NCBI RefSeq assembly: GCF_012952295.1
Contig: NZ_JABBCH010000009.1
Span: forward strand, 1-64,000
Length of the DNA: 64,000 nucleotides
From: Crystallibacter degradans
GTDB lineage: Bacteria > Actinomycetota > Actinomycetes > Actinomycetales > Micrococcaceae
Reading direction: 5' to 3'
The translations under genes were made by a program, and so were the position numbers. Below are positions 18,209 through 25,974 of the stretch, piece after piece; within the stretch, counting starts at the first letter, position 1; every line of letters starts with the position of its first letter. The notes under the pieces were generated by a model. It did no database searches, had not been told where the DNA came from, and saw only the letters and a list, made by a program, of their open reading frames with translations.

Positions 18209-18254
18209 CAGGGCGGGTTGTGTCCGTGTTCCTGGGTGTTGAGGGGGCCGGTGT
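18209..18254 (+). repeat. Direct copy of the 46-bp repeat at 13633
   Basis: Starts CAGGGCGGGTTGTGTCCG and differs from 13633-13678 by one base. Confidence 0.85.
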
Positions 18255-18344
18255 GCCGGTGTGCACCCGTGCCACCTTGGTGCCACCGGCGGGTGGTGCG
18301 GAAATCGGGCCGGGCAGGGGCGCAAAAGGCCCCTATATACAACC

Positions 18345-18400
18345 CTCTCTCATGAGTTAAGAGAGATATGTATGTATAGGGCCACCCGGGCCACCTGTTT
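18345..18400 (+). repeat. Repeat shared with 49.05-49.11 kb
   Basis: A CTCTCT...AGAGAG stem-loop (18345-18365) is followed by ATAT and, at 18381-18400, by GCCACCCGGGCCACCTGTTT. The same order and orientation occur at 49049-49113, including the identical 20-mer. The two copies enclose about 30.7 kb of accessory sequence. Confidence 0.8.
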
Positions 18401-18636
18401 TCGCCTGTCTACACATATGCGGGCCATAACAACCGTCCCCTTGTCTTCGTATGGGGTTGTTACTCCTGCCTCTATGGAGTCGTTGTTTCCCGGTGCGCGG
18501 GGTGGAAAAGTGGCGCAAACCGGGTGAATATGCCTCTGACCTGCGGTTTTACTGTTCCCGGGTGGTGATCGCGGGTGCACCGGGGGTGCGCCGGAACCTG
18601 CCCTCCCGGTGTAACAATTGGATAATCGTTTGACTG

Positions 18637-18739
18637 CACATGCTACGCTGAAGACGTAGCGTGAGCTTGCGAACCTGGCGGCGGGGTCGAGGGCGTAGCA
18701 TGTGACCGGAACACCGTCCTCCACGCCCCCTCCCGGCAG
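18637..18739. repeat. Inverted repeat and inverted copy of the 13589 repeat
   Basis: CACATGCTACG (18637-18647) is complementary to CGTAGCATGTG (18694-18704), and a nested GCTACG/CGTAGC pair lies at 18642-18660. Immediately after, 18702-18739 is the reverse-complement copy of 13589-13625. The function is unknown; recombination or transfer sites are possible. Confidence 0.7.
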
Positions 18740-18944
18740 TCCTGTGGCCATCTGGCCCTCCGAACGGAGCGTTCAGCCAGCGGCCGGCGCAGCGCCGTCT
18801 TTCCATTGCTGAGAAGTGACCCCGCCCGAAGCCCTGCGGCACTCCCTGGAGGGCTTGTTTTCCTTCCCGCACGGCAGGCGCCACGATCGCGCTGCTGGTC
18901 TCGGGCGGATCGCTGTGGCTTCCTGTTGGCGTCATTAGGACGGG

Positions 18945-19145
18945 TCAGTCCGGCAGCCGGATGATGGCCTCTACTTGGTTGGCGCTCATCCCCGTGTCCC
19001 TGGCCAGGTCCGTTAAGGGGACGCCCCGTCCCAACGCGGCCAGGAGCTGATCCCTCAGATCGTACCGGGCGTGGTCCAGCTCGTACTGCGCGGACTCCAT
19101 GTCGGCAGCCGCAAGACTGACCTTATTTGATGCTTCATCATCCAC
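18945..19145 (-). CDS. Small hypothetical protein with possible HTH
   Basis: 66 aa, starting at the GTG at 19145 with GGGAGGAACCA directly upstream, a strong ribosome site. The C-terminal part, LTDLARDTGMSANQVEAIIR, looks like a helix-turn-helix; the N-terminal half is a charged helix (AAADMESAQYELDHARYDL). I do not recognise a family. It stands at the left edge of the copper gene block on the same strand, so a link to it is possible but unproven. Confidence 0.6.
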   Translation of the reverse strand: MDDEASNKVSLAAADMESAQYELDHARYDLRDQLLAALGRGVPLTDLARDTGMSANQVEAIIRLPD

Positions 19146-19193
19146 TGGTTCCTCCCGGCCATAAAGGGTGATTTGCAGTAAGTGAAGGCCAGA

Positions 19194-19361
19194 CTAACCG
19201 CTCCTGCCCGCCTGAGCCATCAGCATCCTTACCTTCGCTGCAGGCCTTTTGGGGCCATGCCGCGGACCTGCCCGTCGATGCGCTTCATAGGGCGCGTAGC
19301 GGGTTATGTCGAAGATATAGCCGTGGGCCGTGTCGCCGTTGCGGGCGGTTGCTGAGTCCAT
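19194..19361 (-). CDS. Small hypothetical protein
   Basis: 55 aa starting at the ATG at 19361 (MDSATARNGDTAHGYIFDI) with GGAAG upstream. It is basic and His-containing (HGYIFDITRYAPYEAHRR, RHGPKRPAAK). No family recognised. It lies in the same direction as the copper genes, between the YHS protein and the left edge, and may be the last gene of that unit. A longer frame reading upstream through the YHS gene is a shadow. Confidence 0.45.
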   Translation of the reverse strand: MDSATARNGDTAHGYIFDITRYAPYEAHRRAGPRHGPKRPAAKVRMLMAQAGRSG

Positions 19362-19435
19362 AGTGGCTTCCGGTCTTGCTGTTTCTCTCCCGTCTGCGCC
19401 CCTGGCAGGAGCCCGGGGCGCAGACGGGAGGGTTG

Positions 19436-19684
19436 TCAGGCGGTTGCGGCGTACCGGGCCGGGTCGGCGTCGAAGGCCGGGCCGCAGCCGGCGCAGCAGA
19501 ACCAGTAGCGTTGGCCTTCGTAGTCGCGGAACAATCCCTTGGCCTCGGCGTCGGCCTTGACGACCGGGGTGCCGGCCATGACCGGGCACCGGGCGATCGT
19601 GTCGTCGGTCTGTTCGGGGCGGGCGGTGAGGGTGAGGTCCTCGGTCGTGGTATTCGTGGCGTTGGAGCTGCAGCAGCTTCCCAT
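19436..19684 (-). CDS. YHS-domain protein, probable metal-binding
   Basis: 82-aa protein. The N-terminus has a Cys pair and a Thr-rich stretch (MGSCCSSNATNTTTEDL). A YHS domain follows: CPVMAGTPVVKADAEAKG.. then YWFCCAGCGPAFDADPARYA. YHS domains bind metal through such Cys residues and often occur in copper ATPases or as separate proteins next to them. It follows copA by 27 nt on the same strand, so it is probably the distal gene of a copZ-copA operon and may act as a cytosolic copper carrier or buffer. Confidence 0.85.
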   Translation of the reverse strand: MGSCCSSNATNTTTEDLTLTARPEQTDDTIARCPVMAGTPVVKADAEAKGLFRDYEGQRYWFCCAGCGPAFDADPARYAATA

Positions 19685-19711
19685 GATGTTTGTTTCCTTT
19701 CGGTGGGTGGT

Positions 19712-22033
19712 TCAGGCGTTGATTGATTCATGCGCGGGAGTGCGCGGGGCGGCCGGTGTCGGCTGCCGGTCAGTTGCCTTGCTCTTGAAGGAGCGCAGGC
19801 GCAGGCTGTTGCCGACGACGAAGACGCTGGAGAACGCCATGGCGGCTCCGGCGAGCATCGGGTTCAGCAGTCCCAGTGCCGCCAGCGGGATCGCGGCGAC
19901 GTTGTAGGCGAAGGCCCAGAACAGGTTGGTCTTGATCGTGCGCAGGGTCTTGCGGGACAGGCGGATGGCGTCGGCGGCCGCGCGCAGGTCTCCACGGACC
20001 AGGGTCAGGTCGGCTGCCTCGATGGCAGCGTCGGTGCCGGTGCCCATGGCGAGTCCGAGGTCGGCCTGGGCCAGGGCGGGGGCGTCGTTGACGCCGTCGC
20101 CGACCATGGCCACGACCTTGCCTTCTTTTTGGAGCCGGGCGACCACGTCGACTTTGTCCTGGGGGAGGACTTCGGCGAAGACCTGCTCGATGCCGACCTG
20201 CGCGGCGATTTGTTCGGCCACGGCCTGGTTGTCGCCGGTCAGCAGTACCGGGGTCAGGCCCAGGTCTTTCAGCTGCCGGATGGCTTCGGCGCTGGTGGGT
20301 TTGACTGCGTCCGCCACGGTCAGAACGCCGCGTACCGCGCCGTCCCAGGCCACGACCACGGCGGTCTGCCCGGCCGCTTCGGCGTCGGCTTTTGCGGCGG
20401 CGAGGTCCGCGTCGATGGCCAGGGACCAGTCGGCCATCAGCGAGGTTCGTCCGACCAGGACGAGGTGCCCGTCAACGATTCCCTGCACGCCCTTGCCTTC
20501 GATGTTTTTGAAGGACTCGGGGGCCGGGAGCCGCCCGGTGCGTTCGGTGGCGCCCTTGGCGATGGCCTGGGCGATCGGGTGTTCGGAGGAGTCCTCGACG
20601 GCGCCGGCGAGGCGCAGCAGTTCGTCCCTGTCGGTACCGGATGCCGCGTGGATGCCCAGCAGCGTCATTTTGCCGGTGGTGACGGTGCCGGTCTTGTCCA
20701 GCACGACAGTGTCGATTTTGCGGGTGGATTCAAGGACCTCAGGGCCTTTGATCAGGATGCCCAGCTGCGCTCCGCGTCCGGTGCCGACCAGCAGCGCGGT
20801 CGGGGTGGCCAGGCCGAGGGCGCAGGGGCAGGCGATGATCAGTACGGCCACGGCGGCGGTGAAGGCCGCTTCGAGCGGGAAGCCGGCGCCGATCCAGGCT
20901 CCGAGGGCCGCGACGGCGACGGCGATCACGATCGGGACGAAGATGCCGGAGACGCGGTCGGCGAGGCGCTGCACTTCGGCCTTGCCCGATTGGGCGTCCT
21001 CGACGAGCCGGGCCATCTGTGCCAGCTGGGTGTCGGAGCCGATCCTGGTGGCGCGGACCAGGAGGCGTCCGCCGGCGTTGACGGCGGCACCGACGACCGG
21101 GTCGCCCTCGGCGACCTCGACCGGGACGGATTCGCCGGTGAGCATGGACTGGTCGACGGCGCTGAGACCATTGACGATGACGCCGTCGGTGGCGATCTTT
21201 TCGCCGGGCCGGACGATGAATTCATCGCCCACGCTCAGCTCCTCGACGGGAATCCTTGTCTCGTTACCGTTACGGATAACGGCGACGTCTTTGGCCCCGA
21301 GTTCGAGCAGGGCGCGCAGGGCGGCGCCGGCCTGACGTTTGGAGCGTTTCTCGAAGTAGCGTCCGGCCAGGATGAACATGGTGACACCGGCGGCGACCTC
21401 AAGGTAGATGTTCGCGGCGCCGTCACTCGGGGCGATGGAGAACTCGAAGCCATGGGTCATGCCGGGGGTGCCGGCGGTACCCAGGAACAGGGCGTAGAGC
21501 GACCAGAGCAGGGCAGCGATGGTGCCGAGGGAAACGAGGGTGTCCATCGTAGCGGTGCCGTGGCGCAGGTTCGTCCAGGCGGCTTTGTGGAAGGGCCAGG
21601 CCGCCCAGACGACGACCGGGGCGGCCAGGGCCAGCGAGGCCCACTGCCAGTAGGTGAACTGCAGGGCCGGGACCATGGCCAGCAGGATCACCGGCACCGA
21701 CAGGATGATGCTGCCGGCCAGCCGGTGCCGCAGCGAGACCAGTTCGGTTTCCGGCTGCTCCGCGCCGGCCTCCGCGGCTTGCTCCTGCCGGGTGGCCGGG
21801 AGCGCGGCGGTGTAGCCGGTCTTCTCGACTTCCTTGATCAGGGCCTGCGGGTCGTAGCCTGCCGGTGCGGTGATGCGCGCCTTTTCGGTCGCATAGTTCA
21901 CGGTAGCGCTTACGCCGTCGAGTTTGTTGAGCTTGCGCTCGATCCGGTTGGCGCACGAGGCGCAGGTCATCCCGCCGATCTCGAGCTCGACGTCGGTGCC
22001 GGGGGCATCCGGCTGGGCCGGGGATGCAGACAT
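19712..22033 (-). CDS. copA: Copper-exporting P1B-type ATPase CopA
   Basis: 773-aa heavy-metal P-type ATPase for Cu(I) export across the cytoplasmic membrane. One N-terminal HMA domain has GMTCASC (Cys24, Cys27). The transport motif is [10 protein letters not shown] at about residue 400, the phosphorylation site [10 protein letters not shown] at about 445, the SEHPIAQAI motif in the N domain, TGESVPV in the actuator domain, and [16 protein letters not shown] at about 645. The CPC motif and the neighbouring CopZ indicate copper over zinc or cadmium. Start ATG at 22033. It shares a strand with a secreted copper-associated protein and copZ, and is probably controlled from the CsoR-type palindromes at 23.3 kb. 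Confidence 0.96.
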   Translation of the reverse strand: MSASPAQPDAPGTDVELEIGGMTCASCANRIERKLNKLDGVSATVNYATEKARITAPAGYDPQALIKEVEKTGYTAALPATRQEQAAEAGAEQPETELVSLRHRLAGSIILSVPVILLAMVPALQFTYWQWASLALAAPVVVWAAWPFHKAAWTNLRHGTATMDTLVSLGTIAALLWSLYALFLGTAGTPGMTHGFEFSIAPSDGAANIYLEVAAGVTMFILAGRYFEKRSKRQAGAALRALLELGAKDVAVIRNGNETRIPVEELSVGDEFIVRPGEKIATDGVIVNGLSAVDQSMLTGESVPVEVAEGDPVVGAAVNAGGRLLVRATRIGSDTQLAQMARLVEDAQSGKAEVQRLADRVSGIFVPIVIAVAVAALGAWIGAGFPLEAAFTAAVAVLIIACPCALGLATPTALLVGTGRGAQLGILIKGPEVLESTRKIDTVVLDKTGTVTTGKMTLLGIHAASGTDRDELLRLAGAVEDSSEHPIAQAIAKGATERTGRLPAPESFKNIEGKGVQGIVDGHLVLVGRTSLMADWSLAIDADLAAAKADAEAAGQTAVVVAWDGAVRGVLTVADAVKPTSAEAIRQLKDLGLTPVLLTGDNQAVAEQIAAQVGIEQVFAEVLPQDKVDVVARLQKEGKVVAMVGDGVNDAPALAQADLGLAMGTGTDAAIEAADLTLVRGDLRAAADAIRLSRKTLRTIKTNLFWAFAYNVAAIPLAALGLLNPMLAGAAMAFSSVFVVGNSLRLRSFKSKATDRQPTPAAPRTPAHESINA

Positions 22034-22092
22034 TGGTTTCCTTCTTTCTGTTCGAAGCCGGTTCCGGCGTGCGTGCCGTACCGTACGCCGGG

Positions 22093-23064
22093 TCAGTGGC
22101 CGCTGTGTCCGTCGGCGGCAGCTCCGTCGTCGGTGGCGGTGCCGGACGATGCACTGGTGTCGACGATGAACGCGGCGGTGTGGACCTGGCCGTCGATCTG
22201 GAAGTCGAAGTACAGGTAGTAGGGCCCCGGGGTCGGCGCTGAAACGGCGAATTCGATTGTTGGCCCTGAGGTCTGGCCCTCAATGGGGTTGTCGCCTTCG
22301 GGGTGGACGTGCAGATATGCCAGGTCGCCCGCCCGCAACGCGACCAGGTGCCCGTAGGCGCCCAGATAGGGTTCGAGGGTCGTCGCCGGTTGTCCGTCAC
22401 GGGTGACGCTGATGGACAGGGCTGACGTACCGCCGGCGGTCAGGTTTCCCTCCAGGGTCACGTCGTAGCCGGCAACCTCGTCCCGGGTGGAGACCGTCTT
22501 CGCTTCGGCCGGCTGGAAGGAGCCGGCAACGTGCACGGTACGGGTCAGTGTCAGGGATTCGTCGGTTGCTGCGGGAACAATGTCGGTGTAGACCCGGTAG
22601 GTTCCGGCCGTTTCCCATTGCCACGGCAGGGACCAGCGCCCCGCATCGTCCATCACGGGATGGACGTGGCGGAACTGTGCTCCGTCGGAGCGCACCACGA
22701 TCAGATGCAGTTCCTTCTCGTGGGAGGCCTCAAACCCTGTGACCGGCTGCCCGTCGGGTCCGGTGATCGTGAAGGACAGCTGTCCCTGATCTCCGGTGGT
22801 TGCAGGCGCGGATACCTCCTGCAGGATGTATCCGCCCTGTTCGGCTGTCACACCCTGCACGGCGTGTGGGGCATGTTCACCTCCGGTGCCTGTCGCCTGC
22901 TTCATTTCTTCTCCTCCGGGTGCTGTTTCGTGTCCCTGTGCTGCCGACTGGGTCCAGTTGGCGGCTATCTCAGCCGGCGCGAGGGCACCGGCGGAAGCGA
23001 AGGCTCCTGCGAACACCACGGCCAGGGTCGCACCGTAAGCGCCCAGCCGGCCGGCGGTATTCAC
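22093..23064 (-). CDS. Secreted copper-island protein of unknown function (paralogue 1)
   Basis: 323 aa. The N-terminus has a signal-peptide-like hydrophobic segment ([18 protein letters not shown]). A Met/His-containing stretch follows, then two beta-rich repeats with spaced metal-type residues: [22 protein letters not shown] and [24 protein letters not shown]. The His-rich tail ends [11 protein letters not shown]. It overlaps copZ by 4 nt (ATGA), so it is co-translated with it and lies directly before copA. I infer an extracytoplasmic copper-binding partner of the exporter. It is about 50 percent similar by eye to the protein at 24492-25310, which lacks the signal peptide. Confidence 0.8.
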   Translation of the reverse strand: MNTAGRLGAYGATLAVVFAGAFASAGALAPAEIAANWTQSAAQGHETAPGGEEMKQATGTGGEHAPHAVQGVTAEQGGYILQEVSAPATTGDQGQLSFTITGPDGQPVTGFEASHEKELHLIVVRSDGAQFRHVHPVMDDAGRWSLPWQWETAGTYRVYTDIVPAATDESLTLTRTVHVAGSFQPAEAKTVSTRDEVAGYDVTLEGNLTAGGTSALSISVTRDGQPATTLEPYLGAYGHLVALRAGDLAYLHVHPEGDNPIEGQTSGPTIEFAVSAPTPGPYYLYFDFQIDGQVHTAAFIVDTSASSGTATDDGAAADGHSGH

Positions 23065-23276
23065 TGCTGCTTCACCGCCTGGTAACCGGCTTCCTCCGCC
23101 GCCGCAATGACAGCAACCTCATCGACAGGCCCTTGGCTGCCGATGACGAGTTTTCCGGTCTTCGCGCTTACTTCGACGGTCTCGACACCAGGAACCTCCT
23201 GGACCTCTTCGCGAACGGACAGCTCGCAGTGTCCGCAGGTCATTCCCGTCACTTCGAATTCGGTAGTTGTTGACAT
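23061..23276 (-). CDS. copZ: Copper chaperone CopZ (HMA domain)
   Basis: 71-aa single HMA-domain protein with GMTCGHCELSVREEV, the canonical CxxC copper(I) site, and a beta-alpha-beta-beta-alpha-beta length. Start ATG at 23276 after GGAGGAAGGATC. First gene of the unit copZ - secreted protein - copA - YHS. It delivers Cu(I) to CopA. Two CsoR-type palindromes lie 20-70 nt upstream of the start. Confidence 0.95.
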   Translation of the reverse strand: MSTTTEFEVTGMTCGHCELSVREEVQEVPGVETVEVSAKTGKLVIGSQGPVDEVAVIAAAEEAGYQAVKQQ

Positions 23277-23295
23277 GATCCTTCCTCCCTTTCAC

Positions 23296-23344
23296 ATACC
23301 CCTAGGGGGTACTCCTAATGGATAGGTATACCCCCAATGGGTAT
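23296..23344 (-). promoter_or_regulatory. Two CsoR-type operator palindromes before copZ
   Basis: ATACCCC-TA-GGGGGTA at 23296-23311 and ATACCC-CCAAT-GGGTAT at 23328-23344. G/C-tract palindromes bordered by TA are the known binding pattern of CsoR-family copper repressors. No csoR gene is visible in the window, so the regulator would be encoded elsewhere. Confidence 0.75.
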
Positions 23345-23486
23345 CTGCTGTCAAGGTGGGGCGGCGGTCGTTTTCGCGCAGCGCTGCCTTTCGGCTTCAG
23401 GAGCGACGGTCCGCTGCCCTGCTCCCTGCGCGCCACCTCCATCCAGGGTTATTCCTGCTGTGCCAGACCTATGTAATAACCTGCGT

Positions 23487-23590
23487 ATGAACGCAGGTAA
23501 GGAAGTGTGTGGCCGTTTGGCCGTTATGCCGATAGCCAATACGTCGAATTGGCGGTAGAGATTTTTTCGATGCTGGCCGATGCGACGCGT
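23487..23590 (+). pseudogene. ArsR/SmtB-family regulator remnant (5' end only)
   Basis: Begins MNAGKEVCGRLAV from the ATG at 23487. After a small frame change it continues GRYADSQYVELAVEIFSMLADATR, which is the N-terminal helix region of ArsR-type metal sensors, and then stops abruptly. At about 23590 the sequence switches to the reverse complement of an MFS gene start. An inverted repeat, ACCTGCGT-ATGA-ACGCAGGT (23479-23498), spans the start codon and may be the old operator. The rest of the gene is deleted. Confidence 0.75.
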
Positions 23591-23734
23591 GGTGCCGAGA
23601 ACGGCGCCGGCGTCGGGACCGGCGAGATCGTAGGCGAGCAATGCGAGGGCGACGGTCGCCAGGCCGGTCCCGAAAAGGGCGATGACTTGGGCGCTGAAGA
23701 GATGGCGATAGTCGCGGACGGCGAACAAGCGCAT
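23591..23734 (-). pseudogene. MFS transporter remnant (N-terminus only)
   Basis: Starts at the ATG at 23734 (MRLFAVRDYRHLFSAQVIAL) with AAAGGAACAGG upstream. It gives the first TM region and ends at ..GPDAGAVLGT, where it runs into the truncated ArsR gene. About 350 residues of a normal MFS protein are missing. A deletion joined the two genes head to head. Confidence 0.75.
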
Positions 23735-23787
23735 AGTCCTGTTCCTTTCCATGTGCGGTTCGGCTGGTATTCGCAGCCGAACCGGGG

Positions 23788-24327
23788 CTAGGGCCTGCGG
23801 CCGGAGGAGGGGCGGTGCGGGGTCAGGCCGGCAACAAGGTTGAACGCTCCCGTGAGGATGTTCAATGACACGACACCGACGACGTCGGTGATCTCGCGTT
23901 CGCTGTAGCCGTGATCGTACAGGGAGAGGATCTGCTCGTCGGTGATGGACGTCGGCTCCCGGTAAACCTGGAGCCCTAGGGTGATCATCGCCGCGACACC
24001 GGGGTCCGCGGACGTTCCGGTCCGGGCGCGATCGATTTCCTCGTCGTCGATCCCGAGCGCGAAAGCGGCACTGATGTGCGATTCCAGGCACAGGCCGCAC
24101 CCTTGCTGGGTTTGGACGGCGATCGAGATCAGTTCGCTGACCTTCCGGCTGAGCTTGGCCCGCTTCATGGCACGGCTGAGCTGCAGGTAGCCGGTCAGGA
24201 CGGCGGGGGAGTGCGCCATGGTTGCGACCATGTCGCCGATCTGGCCGTGTCGAGATACCAGGTCGGTCAGAAGATCGCGGGAGGCACCGGTTGCTGTCTG
24301 GGGAGTTAGTCGAGCGAGGCGAGGCAT
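23788..24327 (-). CDS. Carboxymuconolactone decarboxylase/AhpD-family protein
   Basis: About 179 aa. I chose the ATG at 24327 (MPRLARLTPQTATGASRDLL) because AAAGGATCA lies upstream; an in-frame start at 24357 is possible. The AhpD-like redox motif is present: QQGCGLCLESHISAAFALG, with the Cys-x2-Cys and downstream His of alkylhydroperoxidase-type members. Such proteins reduce peroxides or act on small electrophiles; the substrate here is unknown. It precedes the MFS remnant on the same strand, so the two probably once formed an operon, with the ArsR gene divergent. Confidence 0.85.
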   Translation of the reverse strand: MPRLARLTPQTATGASRDLLTDLVSRHGQIGDMVATMAHSPAVLTGYLQLSRAMKRAKLSRKVSELISIAVQTQQGCGLCLESHISAAFALGIDDEEIDRARTGTSADPGVAAMITLGLQVYREPTSITDEQILSLYDHGYSEREITDVVGVVSLNILTGAFNLVAGLTPHRPSSGRRP

Positions 24328-24491
24328 GGTGATCTGATCCTTTGGCGGGCTGTGCAAGGTGATGAAGTTGTTGTGAGGCGGAGGAGCATCTACGGCCAGG
24401 CGGCGGGGGCCCGGGGCATCCGGTCCCGCCGATGCCTGTCGGGCGCACCGGTGCTATAGGTCGTGCGGTGCGCCCGGCGGGTCGTGTTACA

Positions 24492-25310
24492 TCAGGATGT
24501 GGCGGCCGCAGTCGCGTGTACGGTGAACTGTGCTGTCCGGACGGTGTCCTCGTGCTGGAAGTCCAGGTGGAGACGGTAGGTACCGCCCGATGGGGCGATA
24601 GTGAAGAACGATACCTTCGGTCCCGGCTCCGTCTGCCCGTCGCCCGGGGCGCCTTCCGGGTGTACGTGGAGGTAGGCGAGATCGCCCCTCCGCAGTGCCA
24701 CCAGGTGACCGAATGCTCCCAGATAAGGCTGGAGGTCGGTTACGGGTTCATCGTTCCTGTTGACGGTGAACGTCAGTTCGCTGGCCTCGTTAGCCATGAG
24801 CTCGCCCTCGAGCGTCACGGTGTAGGTGCCCAGCTGCACCGTCCGGTCCGCGGCGGGCAGTTGCTGCGGCTCATACGTGCCGCCGACGGAGGCATCGATA
24901 CCCAGGGTCATCGGCTGACCGCGCCCGGCAGGGTGGAAGTCGGCGAAGATCCGCCAGACACCGGAGCTTAGGTTCAGGTCGATGATCCAGGTTCCGGAAG
25001 CGTCCCGCACCGGATGTACGTGCTGGAAGTGGGCCATGTCGCGACGGACGGCGATCAGGTGCAGTTCCTTCTCATGCACGTTCTGGTACTCAGTGACCGG
25101 CTGCCCATCGGGTCCGATGATCCTGAAGCTCACGGTCTGCAGTCCGCTGCCCAGGATCGGGGCGTCCAGCTCGAGAGTGTAGCCATGCTCGGACACGAGC
25201 ACTCCGCCGGGCTGGGTATTGCGGTGACCGGCATCGTGCCCGGCACGGTGTCCCTGGGGGCTGTGGCCCCCGTGGCTTTCGTGGTTTGTGTGATCGAGTT
25301 CGTTTGTCAT
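24492..25310 (-). CDS. Copper-island protein of unknown function (paralogue 2, no signal peptide)
   Basis: 272 aa, starting at 25310 with a His-rich N-terminus (MTNELDHTNHESHGGHSPQG) and no signal peptide. The body parallels the secreted protein at 22093-23064: [53 protein letters not shown] and a closing beta segment. The shared HVHP motifs suggest metal binding. A perfect CsoR-type palindrome at 25434-25450, about 125 nt upstream, ties it to copper. The cell location differs from its paralogue, which points to a cytosolic version of the same function. No annotated function is known to me. Confidence 0.75.
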   Translation of the reverse strand: MTNELDHTNHESHGGHSPQGHRAGHDAGHRNTQPGGVLVSEHGYTLELDAPILGSGLQTVSFRIIGPDGQPVTEYQNVHEKELHLIAVRRDMAHFQHVHPVRDASGTWIIDLNLSSGVWRIFADFHPAGRGQPMTLGIDASVGGTYEPQQLPAADRTVQLGTYTVTLEGELMANEASELTFTVNRNDEPVTDLQPYLGAFGHLVALRRGDLAYLHVHPEGAPGDGQTEPGPKVSFFTIAPSGGTYRLHLDFQHEDTVRTAQFTVHATAAATS

Positions 25311-25433
25311 GTCATTCCCACCTTTTGCTGTCAGCTCTGATTCGAAGGAGCAGTCCGCCAGGATGTAGGCGGGAAATCTCTGTTCGTTCCTTGGGTCGGC
25401 ACCTTCGGAGTGTCTGCCCGTTACTAGAACTGT

Positions 25434-25450
25434 ATACCCCTATGGGGTAT
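25434..25450 (-). promoter_or_regulatory. CsoR-type operator palindrome
   Basis: ATACCCC-TAT-GGGGTAT, a perfect inverted repeat. It lies upstream of the minus-strand gene at 24492-25310 and matches the sites before copZ and before the His-rich MFS gene. Confidence 0.75.
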
Positions 25451-25860
25451 TCCTCTACAGTGTGACACTCCTGATTTAGACGATTCGTGAGGTTAACAGT
25501 GAACCCCGGTGCACGAAGAAGCCGGAGATCAGGATGGCCGTCACGACATTGTCGGCGGGCTGGCCGTCCGTCGGCGCTTCATCAAGGTCATCCCGGTCTT
25601 CAGTGGCAGCTCCCGCGACCGGAATGTGGCGCCATCCCGGCCGACGTCGACGTCGCCGTCCGGGCGAAGGCCGTTGAGCAGATCCACGGTCGGTTGTCCC
25701 GTGCCAGCGATCGTCATTGCTTGCCTGCCTGCTTGCCAGGTTGCTAGGGCGGGTCACCCCCAGGATGAACCCGCCTGCGCATGCCTCTCCCGCCCGCACA
25801 TGCCTCTCCCGCCGAGGGGCGCCGCGGTCCGGTGGCCTAAAACTGCCTCTGCAACAATAG
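25451..25860. other. No gene recognised
   Basis: About 400 nt with open frames on both strands but no motif or ribosome site that I trust. A short repeat, GCATGCCTCTCCCGCC / CACATGCCTCTCCCGCC, occurs near 25777-25815. It may be gene remnants. Confidence 0.4.
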
Positions 25861-25875
25861 TTCGTCAAATCTGGA

Positions 25876-25892
25876 ATACCCCCGGGGGGTAA
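25876..25892 (+). promoter_or_regulatory. CsoR-type operator palindrome before the His-rich MFS gene
   Basis: ATACCCCC-GGGGGGTA, about 80 nt upstream of the ATG at 25975. Same design as the sites at 23.3 and 25.4 kb. Confidence 0.72.
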
Positions 25893-25974
25893 TGCGGTTC
25901 TGATGTGCATGGCGCGATGAGCCGATACAGGTCGACCCGGGCACCATGAACCGCAACGGAAAGGAGCTGCAGAA

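Larger units (their letters stand above)
17635..18944. other. Long intergenic region with repeats, no gene recognised
   Basis: 1.3 kb without a convincing gene on either strand. It holds the shared repeats at 18209-18254, 18345-18400 and 18702-18739, a cluster of GTGCCACC-type motifs near 18265-18300, and an inverted repeat at 18637-18704. The layout resembles a plasmid or element backbone region, such as an origin or a regulatory stretch, but no replication gene is adjacent. Confidence 0.5.

Noticed and set aside
19730-22219. 829-codon frame antisense to copA
   Set aside because: Gly/Asp/Val shadow of the copA codon bias; no domain.
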